NCBI RefSeq assembly: GCF_021462225.1
Contig: NC_061813.1
Span: forward strand, 18,562,442-18,626,441
From: Girardinichthys multiradiatus
Lineage: Eukaryota > Chordata > Actinopteri > Cyprinodontiformes > Goodeidae
Direction: 5' to 3'
Length of the DNA stretch: 64,000 nucleotides
A program made the translations under genes and the position numbers. A model generated the notes under the pieces. The model was not told the origin of the DNA. It saw nothing but the letters and a program-made list of their open reading frames with translations, and did no database searches. This document shows positions 40,285-51,700 of the stretch, one piece after another; the first letter of the stretch is position 1, and each line of letters begins with the position of its first letter.

Positions 40285-41065
40285 TGTCTTTTACATTATA
40301 TCACTTGAGTCAAACAGTTTGAGTATCCTTCCACAAGCTTCTCATAATACTTTGGTGGCATGTTCGCCAATATGGTGTGTGGTGTGTATGGTGAATGGCT
40401 TACAAGTTTCCGCCTTTTTAATGACTCTCTCTTCCTAGAATCAGCCAGCATCTTTACAACGCCTTCGGCCTTTGTTCTGAGGTTGATTCACACTAAAACA
40501 TTTAGATTTCTGGGACACAATTGCTTGTCTTCCATGAATAGTATGATGGCTGGACATTATGAGTAGCAAAAATGAACTTGAAATGAATTGAAGGTGTGAA
40601 ATACTGAACATAGTAATATTGAGTTCCGTAAAAACCAACATGTGATTAATTTTTGCCACCATCGTCCACCATTGCTGCCTGAGCTCAACCAATCTGATTC
40701 GACCCGCAATGAATCATGGGAAATTGTTGGTCACAGACTACAAAACTCCGCTGTTATTTTTTGTTACTTTGATCCCTCATAGGACATCCCTATTGTGGTT
40801 TATAGTTGTATATAACTGTTTGAACAGATGAACTTGACAGCAGGCATCTTGTATTGTACGTAAGGATGAACCAGACTTATGGAGGTCCTCAATTCTCTTT
40901 CTGATATTTTGATTGATTCATTTTTATTCTCTTATGGTGTCACACAAAGAAACAGTGCGTTTGAGGTGTTGCCTTAAGATACACCTGTTTGTGTGCCTAC
41001 AATAACCGTGAATGTTTTAAATTAAGAATCCTACAAAGCCATGACATCCTAATCTGGACTTTTTT
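40285..41065 (-). mobile_element. Tc1-like relic of the Sleeping Beauty/salmonid type
   Basis: Pieces of a minus-strand transposon in the expected order. 40302-40372 includes cacttgagtcaaacagtttg and ccttccacaagcttctcata. 40436-40505 includes agaatcagccagcatcttta and ggcctttgttctgaggttga, the second DNA-binding part. 40825-41060 includes aacagatgaacttgacag, aaggatgaaccagacttatg and aaagccatgacatcctaatc, the N-terminal part and 5' region. The catalytic domain between 40372 and 40436 is deleted, and about 40560-40800 is unrelated sequence, probably a later insertion. The terminal repeats are not preserved. Confidence 0.72.
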
Positions 41066-41352
41066 GTTGTATTTCTTTTTTTTTTACCTTCTAATTTACC
41101 AGGTAACATTTTTGAGAACCTCTTTTCATTTATAAACATGACCTGGACAAGAAGCCCTTAAAGAAAAACCACAAAAACACATTAAACATACATTTCAAGA
41201 TTGTTTATGTCAGGATCTGGAGACATCCTCTACCTGCTATTAACACTCTTAAACACTAGGTGCCGCCAGTAGGAGATTGACTGACAGGTGTGGCTCATTG
41301 GTTCATCAGGAGGGGAACATAAAGGGGATGGAATGCCAACACTTTGTTGCCT

Positions 41353-42490
41353 ATATGAAAAAGAAATAAGTTCAATGTTGCCTTTGCCAGTAGTGTCACC
41401 GTGGCTGTTACCAGAAGCAGTGGTGGATATGGCATTGATGGAAAAGAAAAAGGATCCAAAATGCAGATTAGATTCAAGTATAATACAAGAATATATAAAC
41501 AATTACTATCATTATGTCCAGATTTACACAGACGCATCAAAAACAGATGAAAAAATAGGAGTAGCATTTGTAATACCAGAATTTAAAATAAAAGTAGGAA
41601 GGAGAATTACAGATGGATTATCAGTATATTCAGGAGAATTATTAGCAATATTGTTAGCAGTGCAGTGGGTGGAGGATATAAAACCATTAAAAACAATCAT
41701 TTGTTCAGACTCAAGTTCAGCATTATTAAGTTTAAAACATAATCATTCAGAGGGTAGACCAGACATTTTGTTGGAAATAAAACATACTTTATTTAGAATA
41801 CAAAGAATGGGATTAATATTAGTGTTTTTATGGGTACCAGCGCATGTAGGAGTTGGAGGGAATGAGAAGGCGGACAGGATAGCAAAGAAGGCAACACAAA
41901 AAAACATTAGCTTTATAATTAATATTAGTAGGTCAGAGACAAGAAATATAATTAAACAGAGAATCAGGAAAGAGTGGCAAAAAAGGTGGGATGAAGAAAA
42001 GAAAGGAAGATGGTTTTACAGAATCAACAAGATAGTAGGAGAAGTAAGAACTGGAAGAAGGAGTAGAAAATAGGAAAGATTAATTACAAGATTAAGAATA
42101 GGACATACAGGACTTAATTCTACATTGTTCAAGATGAAGAAACATAATACAGGAAAATGTGATCATTGTGGAGAGGAGGAAACAATAGAACATGTAATAT
42201 TGAAGTGTCAGAAATATGAACAAGAAAGAACAATTTTAAGGAGAGAATTTGTAGATATTAAAGAAAGTTTTAATTTGAGAGATACTTTGCAAAGACGTTT
42301 AGGTAGCAAGCATATTCAAATTATAATTAGATTTTTCAAGAGCACTAAATTAATAAATAGAATTTGATTGTTGTAATAGTAAATAAGATTTAAAACCATG
42401 AAGAACCACACTCCATACCAGTCGGTGGCGGTAATGCACATCATAACGTCATTTGCCAACTGCCAAAAATAATACAAGAAGAAGAAGAAG
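41353..42490 (+). mobile_element. 5'-truncated I-clade LINE inside the solo LTR
   Basis: Flanked by a perfect 15-bp target duplication, aacactttgttgcct, at 41338-41352 and 42491-42505. It contains the end of ORF2 (RNase H and a zinc-knuckle-like end) and a short 3' region with accagtcggtggcggtaatg (about 42418), finishing in a (GAA)n tail at about 42476-42490. RNase H plus a GAA tail is characteristic of the I/Nimb group in fish. Truncation at the 5' end is the normal result of incomplete reverse transcription. Confidence 0.93.
41354..42367 (+). pseudogene. I-clade LINE ORF2 C-terminus (RNase H) with one amber stop
   Basis: The end of the LINE polyprotein. RNase H would degrade the RNA strand of the RNA-DNA hybrid during retrotransposition. 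The four acidic residues are visible: IYTDAS at about 41525, SGELLAIL near 41630, CSDSSSAL near 41705 and GNEKADRIAK near 41860. Downstream in the same frame is CDHCGEEETIEHVILKC (about 42152-42202), the cysteine/histidine motif of this clade. The only break is TAG at 42071-42073; the frame then continues to TGA at 42365-42367. Endonuclease and reverse transcriptase domains are missing through 5' truncation. The first codons of the open frame (41288-41352) belong to the LTR, not to the LINE. Confidence 0.92.
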
Positions 42491-43089
42491 AACACTTTGT
42501 TGCCTGAGTATTTTGCCCTCTGTGGTGAAAGAAGATTGAATATCTTTTCTCTGAACTTCCTCCTGGTTGCCCGCTCCAGGTGTGACTTCTGGCTGATCTG
42601 ATCAAGACCCAAATCTCTGTTTGTTGTGTGGACTCCTCCCTGGACCCAGACTGAACCTGGCTGGTAATCCGTGATCCTCTGGTGCCCCCCCTCCGGCAAG
42701 AGGAGATCCTGTCAAACCCCTCCAGCATTCTCCACTCGAAGCATCCGTCTGCGGCTGCCATGGAACCTGGCAGGCTGTGTTCCTCTTCCTCCTGACTATG
42801 TGCCCTCTCCCTGGCAGATTCAACGCCCCCACCAGTAAGAAACGCTGACCTTTTAGGCCACACTCTGAGGTTCAGTTTCTAACCATTTTCCCTTTGTTTC
42901 ACGCAGTGATGGGGATTAGGCTCGCAGTTCTCCATTTAGTGTCTGACTGTGTTTCAATAAACTTCAACTAAACTGTTCTTGTTTTCTGAGTGTCTCTGCA
43001 TGTGGGTTAAGTCGGCAATAAGAACCCTGACAGTTTATAGGCATAATAATCTTAGTTCATGTAAAACCTTACATTTAAAAAGGGTTATA

Positions 43090-44699
43090 CAGGTCCTTCT
43101 CAAAATATTAGCATATTGTGATAAAGTTCATTATTTTCCATAATGTAATGATGAAAATTTAACATTCATATATTTTAGATTCATTGCACACTAACTGAAA
43201 TATTTCAGGTCTTTTATTGTCTTAATACGGATGATTGTGGCATACAGCTCATGAAAACCCAAAATTCCTATCTCACAAAATTAGCATATTTCATCCGACC
43301 AATAAAAGAAAAGTGTTTTTAAAACAAAAAACGTCAACCTTCAAATAATCATGTACAGTTATGCACTCAATACTTGGTCGGGAATCCTTTTGCAGAAATG
43401 ACTGCTTCAATGCGGCGTGGCATGGAGGCAATCAGCCTGTGGCACTGCTGAGGTCTTAGGGAGGCCCAGGATGCTTCGATAGCGGCCTTTAGCTCATCCA
43501 GAGTGTTGGGTCTTGAGTCTCTCAACGTTCTCTTCACAATATCCCACAGATTCTCTATGGGGTTCAGGTCAGGAGAGTTGGCAGGCCAATTGAGCACAGT
43601 GATACCATGGTCAGTAAACCATTTACCAGTGGTTTTGGCACTGTGAGCAGGTGCCAGGTCATGCTGAAAAATGAAATCTTCATCTCCATAAAGCTTTTCA
43701 GCAGATGGAAGCATGAAGTGCTCCAAAATCTCCTGATAGCTAGCTGCATTGACCCTGCCCTTGATAAAACACAGTGGACCAACACCAGCAGCTGACACGG
43801 CACCCCAGACCATCACTGACTGTGGGTACTTGACACTGGACTTCTGGCAGTTTGGCATTTCCTTCTCCCCAGTCTTCCTCCAGACTCTGGCACCTTGATT
43901 ACCGAATGACATGCAGAATTTGCTTTCATCCGAAAAAAGTACTTTGGACCACTGAGCAACAGTCCAGTGCTGCTTCTCTGTAGCCCAGGTTAGGCGCTTC
44001 TGCCGCTGTTTCTGGTTCAAAAGTGGCTTGACCTGGGGAATGCGGCACCTGTAGCCCATTTCCTGCACACGCCTGTGCACAGTGGCTCTGGATGTTTCTA
44101 CTCCAGACTCAGTCCACTGCTTCCGCAGGTCCCCCAAGGTCTGGAATCGGCCCTTCTCCACAATCTTCCTCAGGGTCCGGTCACCTCTTCTCGTTGTGCA
44201 GCGTTTTCTGCCACACTTTTTCCTTCCCACAGACTTCCCACTGAGGTGCCTTGATATAGCACTCTGGGAACAGCCTATTCGTTCAGAAATTTCTTTCTGT
44301 GTCTTACCCTCTTGCTTGAGGGTGTCAATAGTGGCCTTCTGGACAGCAGTCAGGTCGGCAGTCTTACCCATGATTGGGGTTTTGAGTGATGAACCAGTCT
44401 GGGAGTTTTAAAGGCCTCAGGAATCTTTTGCAGGTGTTTAGAGTTAACTCGTTGATTCAGATGATTAGGTTCATAGCTCGTTTAGAGACCCTTTTAATGA
44501 TATGCTAATTTTGTGAGATAGGAATTTTGGGTTTTCATGAGCTGTATGCCAAAATCATCCATATTAAGACAATAAAAGACCTGAAATATTTCAGTTAGTG
44601 TGCAATGAATCTAAAATATACAAATGTTACATTTTCATCATTACATTATGGAAAATAATGAACTTTATCACAATATGCTAATATTTTTAGAAGGACCTG
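43090..44699 (-). mobile_element. complete Tc1-like transposon with 200-bp inverted repeats
   Basis: A 1,610-bp element flanked by TA (43088-43089 and 44700-44701). The inverted repeats are 43090-43289 and 44500-44699, each 200 bp, differing at about 6 positions by my count. Each starts caggtccttct and finishes with ttagcatat. Long repeats of this kind carry an outer and an inner transposase-binding region in related elements. The single gene is uninterrupted. With nearly identical ends and an intact gene this is the most recently inserted, and potentially still competent, transposon in the window. Confidence 0.97.
43367..44371 (-). CDS. intact Tc1-like transposase, DD34E, 334 residues
   Basis: A cut-and-paste transposase expected to act in the nucleus on the 200-bp ends. 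It starts MGKTADLTAV at 44371 and ends SAKGFPTKY at 43367, the usual length for Tc1 transposases. Residues 8-45 hold the first helix-turn-helix (EGKTQKEISERIGCSQSAIS). Residues 50-57 are the basic hook GRKKCGRK, followed by a second DNA-binding half to about residue 125. Catalytic residues are D148 (LFSDES), D238 (FQHDLAPAH) and E273 (SPDLNPIENLW), with 34 residues between the second D and the E. VMVWGAVS and MPRR are further family blocks. No stop or frameshift occurs. Whether it is expressed cannot be judged here. Confidence 0.97.
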   Translation of the reverse strand: MGKTADLTAVQKATIDTLKQEGKTQKEISERIGCSQSAISRHLSGKSVGRKKCGRKRCTTRRGDRTLRKIVEKGRFQTLGDLRKQWTESGVETSRATVHRRVQEMGYRCRIPQVKPLLNQKQRQKRLTWATEKQHWTVAQWSKVLFSDESKFCMSFGNQGARVWRKTGEKEMPNCQKSSVKYPQSVMVWGAVSAAGVGPLCFIKGRVNAASYQEILEHFMLPSAEKLYGDEDFIFQHDLAPAHSAKTTGKWFTDHGITVLNWPANSPDLNPIENLWDIVKRTLRDSRPNTLDELKAAIEASWASLRPQQCHRLIASMPRRIEAVISAKGFPTKY

Positions 44700-44701
44700 T
44701 A

Positions 44702-47514
44702 AGGTGTTACCTAAAAACATAACAGTGAGCTAAAAAACCAACATGAATTATAAGAAAGAAATTCTGTGTTTTCTTCATGTTAACGTAGATGTGCCCTCCT
44801 TTACATGTGTAACCTAGGCGTATGTAAAAGATTTAAAATTTAAAAACAACCTGTACAGATCCACAGTATCCACAAACAAAATCTAAATCAGACATATTGC
44901 TGCCTGGGAATGTAATATGCATACAGCTGTGTGTCAGCCTTCTAACCAGGTTTAGCACACACACACAAACACAACCGCAACCCTTTTGGCTGAACTTTTG
45001 TTTTTTCCACTTTCTATTCTTTCCTCTCTTTTGAAAAAGCAAAATCGACATGAAATGGTGTATCTCCACAAAATTGTCTTTGACCGTTGACTGAGTCTGC
45101 ACAGTACATTGACCAGAAAACTGCTTACATTCAACTGTGTGGCTTGGCAAAGTCAGGGAATTTACTGTTAATTGACTAAAGCTTATATTGGGGACAGTGA
45201 GTATTGAAAATCACATCAACAAAGTTTTTAAAACTTGCTGACATGTATTTTGGTAGATTAAAATACTGTAATTAATAAAAACCATGCCATCAAGAACCAA
45301 TATCTATTTAGTCCTGTTAAGTGTATTTCTTGAGCTTTAAATGTAAATACTAAGAACAATCAATAAATCATATCCACAATATGAACAGTAGAAAATCTGA
45401 AGTACCTGTCAGTAACCAGCCCTTTTTTGTACAAGTAAACTCCCTATGCATTTCTCTGATTCTCCTCTAAGGTGTCCCGCCTTTCTAACTCATAAATATG
45501 CAAGTCAAAAGATGATGAGATTCACAGACAAGAAAGGAATCAAAATCTATTGTAGCGTGTCCTTTTCCCCGTGTAAAGTTTGGATTAAATGTCACACATT
45601 AGCATGTGAACTTTTAAATGAGCTTGTTTGCTCTCCACGGTGTGGGGCATGTAAATATCCATCTTGAGTATGGAATGGGGGTTGCTTAGTGGGGGGCAGG
45701 TGGGGCGGGGGCGGGGTAACACAAGAAATGCAGGACATATTTGTGTCTTTCGCTGGTAATTAGGCTTGAGAAAAGGACTTGTAGCAAACAGCTATATTGG
45801 CTATTTTGCATCACAGTTGTGTTCTTCACCTGAAATGGCAGATATGAGCCGAAAATTGAAAGCTCCTTGGTGGTGGTAATGGTTTCAAGGAAAGAGACAA
45901 TTGACTGTTACTACTAGAATGAGATAACTTACATGCACTGTCAAAGTAACGCTACTGCTGGGTAAATTCAGATGTGAGGGTGTTGTAATTTTGAGTGCTG
46001 TTTTGAGACATACAGTAGATCATAACAGATTTTACATAACAGCTAAAGAAAGTCATCAAATTTCATGAAATTTGTTCATTGTTCATTCTTAAGTTCAAGC
46101 TGAACCTTAGGAAACATGACGTATTCCAATGATAAAGAAAATCTCAGGAAAAGTAAGACCTAAATTAGAGGTGTATCCATAAAACAGTTCGAGTTAAAAG
46201 ACAAGCCAGACATAACTTTAGGGTTCTAACCTCACAATGTGTGTGACTGTTGGTGTGTGGAGACAGATGGCTGTGCTCTGTAAGATATTTGTTCATAGCA
46301 AAACCCTATTACAGTACATATATGCACTTTTGTTTCATTGACTATGATTCCCATTGTTTTAAAATATGAGTCTGGTTATTTATTGATACAATTTCCTACC
46401 AGTGAAAGGCTTGTGTCTATAAAGCACATTAGAATCATATTGCAATCTTTGCTTACCCAGGAACAGCGCCATTGTTCTATTATACTCTGTGAACAACAGC
46501 ATCACAGCCTGTTATCAATCCAATATCTCATAATGTGCTCTATGCTCAGTCATTTTGAATATAAAAAGATCTTTTATTCGCATTGTACCATATTTCCTAT
46601 ATTTAGTATTAATCTCTTGTACCGACATGAGTCTGACACATCCAATATGATATTTGATTAGTTGCTTTTTTGTTTGTTTTCTTGGTCTCCAGGTGATATT
46701 GGATACATGTGCTGAGATGGTACTGTGTTGGGTGTTTCATCTAAGTATAAAAATGATTTAGTGTGTACTCAGCACGCAGTGTCATTGACTAGCTTTAATT
46801 TCACTGCAAAGGTGGGCTTTATTGCTCTGCTCCCCAAATGTGTGTGTGTTTATGTTGGTGTGTGTGTATGAGAGAGACACAGAGATGGAATGAGATTGTA
46901 TATTTGTGTGCATATCTCTGTCTTATTTTATACTCGGTAATACAGTAATGTACCTCACCTGTAAATACACATGCCCACACACAGACACACATACACAAAC
47001 ACACTGTAGGCAGTTGTAAAAATTGCCTTTGTGTACTAACTTTCACAAAGTCTACTATGAACCTTATTGAACACAGTCAGGTTGCTGACTAATTAGGGAT
47101 ATAATAAGATCTCATGGCACAAAATATATTAAATATAAAACACCACCAAATTTCTTGTCCAGTTGCTGACAGCATGTGACTTTCTCCAATGAAATGACTG
47201 TAAGCTATTGTGACGAATGTGTATATCTTAAGCATGAAACCATGTACCTATGTTTGAGGATCTTATTTTGAAATAAGCAAAAAAGTGTCTTGAGTTGTAT
47301 TATTGTGTTGACAGACTCAACTAATAAAATCTGCACATCACACTGAATGACGACACTTGGTCACACAAACATTAAAGAAGTCCACACCACTTTTAAACTG
47401 TGTGGCAAAATATGAAATACTGTAAAGCACTGTAAAAAAATTGTGACTGACTATATGTTCCTAGGAACACTAAAGCTAAGATCTGCTTTGGAATTTCTTT
47501 CGGCACTAAACTTA
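44702..47514. other. no gene recognised; one candidate regulatory block
   Basis: 45470-45690 is mixed-composition sequence with little repeat character, possibly conserved. A G-rich stretch lies at about 45675-45717. CA/TG-rich patches occur at 44958-44974 and 46840-47005. The open frames (60-107 codons) have no domain content. Confidence 0.45.
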
Positions 47515-49765
47515 AAAGATGAGGCAACTGATGTCGCCCAGTACGGCAGAGCTGGGGCCCCACCCTGGAGCCAGACCTGACTCTAGGGATGTGGAATGTC
47601 ACCTTGCTGGGGGGAAGGAGCCTGAGCTTGTGCAGGAGGTTGAGAGATATCGGCTAGATATAATCTGGCTCACCTCCACACATGACATGGGCTCTGGAAC
47701 CCTAATCCTTGAGAGAGGTTGGACTCTCTTCTACTTTGGAGTGGACTGCGAGGAGAGGTGGTGGGCTGGGGTGGTTTTGCTTGTCATCCCCCAGCTCAGC
47801 AGTCTTGTGGTGGGGTTTACCAAGGTGGATGTGAGGGTCGCATCCCTGTGCCTTCAGGTCAAGCAGAGGTCAATTGTTTGGTCTACAGGCCGAGGAGCAG
47901 TGTGGAATACCTGGCCTTCTTGGTATCCCTGCCAGGGATGCTGGACAGTCCCCTTCTGGGGGACCCCATCATTCTGCTGGGGGACTTCAACAGTGACACC
48001 TGGAGGGTTGAGACTGGGAGGAATGACCGCCGATCTTTTCACCCGAGTGGTGTTTCATTATTGGACTTCTGTGCCAGTCACTGATTGTCCATAAGGAAAA
48101 TTATATTCAAGCATAAGGTTGTTTATTGGTGCACTTGGCACCAGGAAACCCTAGGCAAGAGGTCAATGATTGACTTGGAAGTTTTGTCTTCGGCTCTTCG
48201 GCCACATGTCTTGGACACTCTGGTGAAGAGAGGGGCTGAGCTGTCCACCGATCACCAACTGGTGGTGAGTTGGATCCGCTGGATGAGGAGAAAGCCAGAC
48301 AGACATGGCAGGCTCAAACGTATAATGAGGGTCTGCTGGGAACATTGGGCAGAGCCCTCAGCCAGGGAGGTATTCAACTCCCACCTCCGGGAGAGCTTTA
48401 AACAGATTGGACCAGAGGTTGGAGACATAGAGTCAGAGTGGACTATATTCCCCATCTCTAATGTCGATGCTACCGCCCGTAGCTGTGACCGTAAGGTCTG
48501 CGGTGCCTGTTGCAGTGGCAATCCCCAAACCCAATGGTGGACATAAGAATGGTGAGTGGAGGATGTGTTTCATCTACAGGGGCAATCACACTCTTCCACC
48601 TCCCTGGGAAGGCCTATGCCAGGGTCGTGGAGAGGAGAGCCCGGGGCTGAGTCAAACCCAAGCTTCAGGAGAAGCAGTGTGGTTTTCGTCTTGGCTGTGG
48701 AACACTGGACCAGCTCTGCATCCACTACAGGGTGCTTCGAGGGTACATGTGAGTTTGTTTTGTGCACCTGAAGAAGGCATTTGACCCTCTCCCTCATTGT
48801 GCCCTGTGGGGGATGCAATTGGGGTACGGAGTAGCGGGCCCTTTATTAGGGGCCATCCGGTCTCTGTACAAGCGGAGGAGGAGTTTGGTTCGCATTGCCG
48901 GCATTACGTCAGACCTGTTCCCGGTGCACGTTGGACTCCGACAGGGCTTCCCTTTGTCACCAGTCCTGTTCATAAACTTCATGGACAAAATTTCTAGGTG
49001 CAGCAAAAGGTCGAAGGGGTTCTGATTTGGGGACTAGTGGGTTTCGTCTCTCCTTTTCGCAGATGATGTGGTCCTGCTGGCCCCCTCTAACCAAGACCTA
49101 CAACATGCACTATGGTAATTCACATCCCAGGTGAAGCTGCTGGGATTAGGATGAGCTCCTCCAAGTCCAGGGCCATGGTTCTTGACCCTTGGAAAAGGGT
49201 GGCTTGCCCTCTTCAGGTTGAAGGGGAGCTCATTTCTCGAGTGGAGGAATTCAATTATCACAGGGTTTTGTTCACAAGTGAGAGGATGGAGCAGGAGATC
49301 AAGAGATGGATTGGGGTGGCTCACCTATGGGCATATACTATGTGTCATGACCAAAAGAACAAAATCCCGGATACAACCGGCTGAAATAAGATTTCTCCGC
49401 AGGGTGGCGAGGCACTCCAATGGAGATAGGGTGAGCAGCTTGGCCATCCGGGAGGAGCTCGGAGTAGAGTCCCTACTCCTCCACATTGAGAGGAGTCAGT
49501 TGGGGTAGCTCGGGCATTAGTTTTGGATGCCTCCTAGATGCCTCCCCAGGGATGTATTCCAGGCATGTCCCACCGGGAAGAGGCCCAGGAGATGGCCCAG
49601 GATATGCTGGAAGTACTATACTATGCCTCTTGGCTGGCCTGGGAACGCCTTGAGCTTCCCCCAGTGGACCTGGAGGAGGTGTCTGGGGAGAGGGAAGTCT
49701 GGGCGTCTCTGTTTAGTCTGCTGTCCCGCAACCTGGTCCCGAATAAGCAAAAAATGATGAGTACT
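47515..49765 (+). mobile_element. RTE-clade (Rex3-type) LINE copy 1, decayed
   Basis: A plus-strand copy whose start (about 47520: gatgtcgcccagtacggcag, ctggggccccaccctggagc) corresponds to the end of the family's 5' region, and whose 3' end is gtcccgaataagcaaaaaat. The coding part is broken by many frameshifts, stops and at least one large internal deletion. A weak flanking similarity (actaaacttaaaag at about 47505, actgaactaaaag at about 49763) could be a decayed target duplication. It is clearly older than the copy at 55244-58776. Confidence 0.92.
47519..49757 (+). pseudogene. RTE LINE ORF relic (endonuclease, reverse transcriptase)
   Basis: Recognisable blocks in order: endonuclease part GGKEPELVQEVERYRLDI (from about 47610) and LLGDFNSDTW (about 47977), which keeps the catalytic GDFN but lost the following residues; then RSMIDLEVLSS and LSTDHQLVVSWIR (about 48240). 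Near 48541 (PQTQWWT) the sequence jumps to the reverse transcriptase region, skipping several hundred bases of the family. Next come CGFRLG..TLDQL (about 48680), PVHVGLRQGFPLSPVLFI (about 48920), FADDVVLLAPS (about 49057, the catalytic DD) and MPPRCLPRDVFQACPTG (about 49527). Frames change repeatedly. No functional protein is possible. Confidence 0.92.
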
Positions 49766-50868
49766 GAACTAAAAGGCTATTTCACAGTTTTGGATTTCAT
49801 TTGATCACCTCTAGCTAAAAATCTAAAGTACACATAAGCCCTTACCACACAGTTGTGTATTTGCCTTGTGTGCCATAGAAAGATGTGCGGCTTTAAGAAA
49901 AAAAAAAAAAAACACCCTAGCATTGCTTTCCTATGCATTTGGGATTGTTAAATACACAGGTTATTCAACAACTAAGCCAGGCGGCCATCATAAAAATATA
50001 TAAAAAAACATGATTATGAACAAAGCATCCTGTCCTGACACAACTGAACATTGTTTTTTTTTTAACACCTTTCATCCCAAAATAAAACACAAAAACATCA
50101 AAAGCTACATAGACACTTCATACACATGACAGGACCATATCTTCCTCAAAGCTTAATTTTATGAGCATCATTTCTATATGGCAAGAATTTATCTGACAAC
50201 AGGATTGGACTAATAAAACCTCAAATGAACAGTTAAATACCCCCACCCCACCACCCCACCCCCTTATTTTCGAAACAAAAGAAAAGAGGCATCTAGTATT
50301 TAGGATGTACTAAGCAACTTTTCATTACATTTTTATTATCACTCCAAGATGTGCATTTTGTTTAGCTGCAGTCATTCTGTTGTAGATTTTTTTTCAACTG
50401 ATGTCTCAAAGAACTAAAGGATTTTGTCAGAAAACTTTTTGGCATCATTAGTCAGATTTACTCTGTTAGATCACTAGTATTATTCCTTCTGATATTATCT
50501 GAGCAGTCTTATCAATTTTCTAAAAAAATAACATACCTTTTTTGTTGTTAGGCATGTTATTGTCATAAAGTAGAGCAATCATTTACACTCACACTTGCAA
50601 TCTCACATCATGCATGGGCCACTGTGGTCATCCCTGTTCAAGAAACCGAGGAGGTCTAGTTTGCCTTGACAAACCTTACTTCTGATCAAATGCTATAGAG
50701 TCATAATCATGTTTGTGCCACTAAATTGTTTAACCTTTCCATGACCCCACTGAATGCCAGTGGCCCAATCACAGAACCTAATTGAATCTGCTCAGCGGCA
50801 CCCTCTCAACTGATGAAAAAATAAAAAAGGAGGTGAAAAATGAATATAACACTAGAGAGAAACAGAGA

Positions 50869-50885
50869 GGGGGGGGGGGGGGGGG
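50869..50885. repeat. G17 homopolymer
   Basis: An uninterrupted G run within a purine-rich stretch (agagagaaacagagagg precedes it). Confidence 0.95.
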
Positions 50886-51645
50886 TTAAAGGAGGAGTCA
50901 CAGTGCAGCTTTTTAAATACAAAGATGTAACTCACAGATACACACCCAGACATGTACACACACTCACCCTTTTTCAGTCTGACAGGAAAATGGAGAGTGG
51001 GAAATGACAAAAAGAATGGAGAAGAGAGGTTAGGCTGGTTTATCATTATCCCCATAGCCTGTTTGTAGGATATTCCTATATGATAATCTGATTTATTTGT
51101 AATTTTCCTTTTAGCGGCTTAGCATTTACCTTCAAGATTAATATTTTTCTCTGTTATTATTATCAGACTGTAATTAGGAGTTATCCTTCTCACTATACAC
51201 AATTCTGTGGTCGCCAGGCAGTCAGCTGGAAAAAAAAAAAACAATTGATGTAACTTCCCTGTCAAGAAAAAGATTGAAGAAGAGAATCTAATTCTTTTTA
51301 AAGTGAACATGGCTGGAAAGATGCAGGCTAAGGGCGTAAGACTACATCATAGTGTACCTGCCAGTATGTCCAAGCTGTGCGTTTATGCTGCTATGGCTGC
51401 TGACACGTGTAGATATGTGAGTGTGTATTTGTTTGGTGTATGTGAGTTTGTGTGACAGTGTGTTGGTCCCATCTGATTGATAAGGTGTCTGTGGCGGCTG
51501 CAGATTGCTCTTGCTGATTGCTTCTGAGAGCTCCAGCTGATTTATAATCAGAGCAGGATGAAGGATTGGACTGTGGATTGCTTATCTGTTTACCCCCCTC
51601 CCAACATAAACTGACAAATTATCATGTTGAACACACAAACACATG

Positions 51646-51700
51646 CACACACACACACACACACACACCCACACACACACAGACACACACACACACACAC
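51646..51700. repeat. (AC)n microsatellite with interruptions
   Basis: CA units with ccc and aga interruptions; the open frame at 51566-51823 is an artefact of it. Confidence 0.95.

Larger units (their letters stand above)
41208..43032 (+). mobile_element. solo LTR with 5-bp target duplication, split by a LINE
   Basis: It starts TGTCAGG (41208) and ends CCTGACA (43026-43032), a 7-bp inverted pair in the TG...CA form of LTRs. It is flanked by identical GTTTA at 41203-41207 and 43033-43037, the 5-bp duplication typical of LTR element integration. A polyadenylation signal AATAAA lies at 42956-42961, about 70 bp before the end, as expected for an R-U5 region. Without the nested LINE (41353-42490) and its extra 15-bp duplication it is 672 bp. 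There is no internal gag-pol region, so it arose by recombination between two LTRs. The parent could be a Gypsy-type element or an endogenous retrovirus; the LTR alone does not decide. Confidence 0.88.

Noticed and set aside
41288..41352. Start of the RNase H frame as a genuine protein start
   Set aside because: These bases belong to the solo LTR and the target duplication; the LINE begins at 41353.
43607..44411. Plus-strand open frames of 62 and 109 codons
   Set aside because: They are antisense to the intact transposase and carry no domain of their own.
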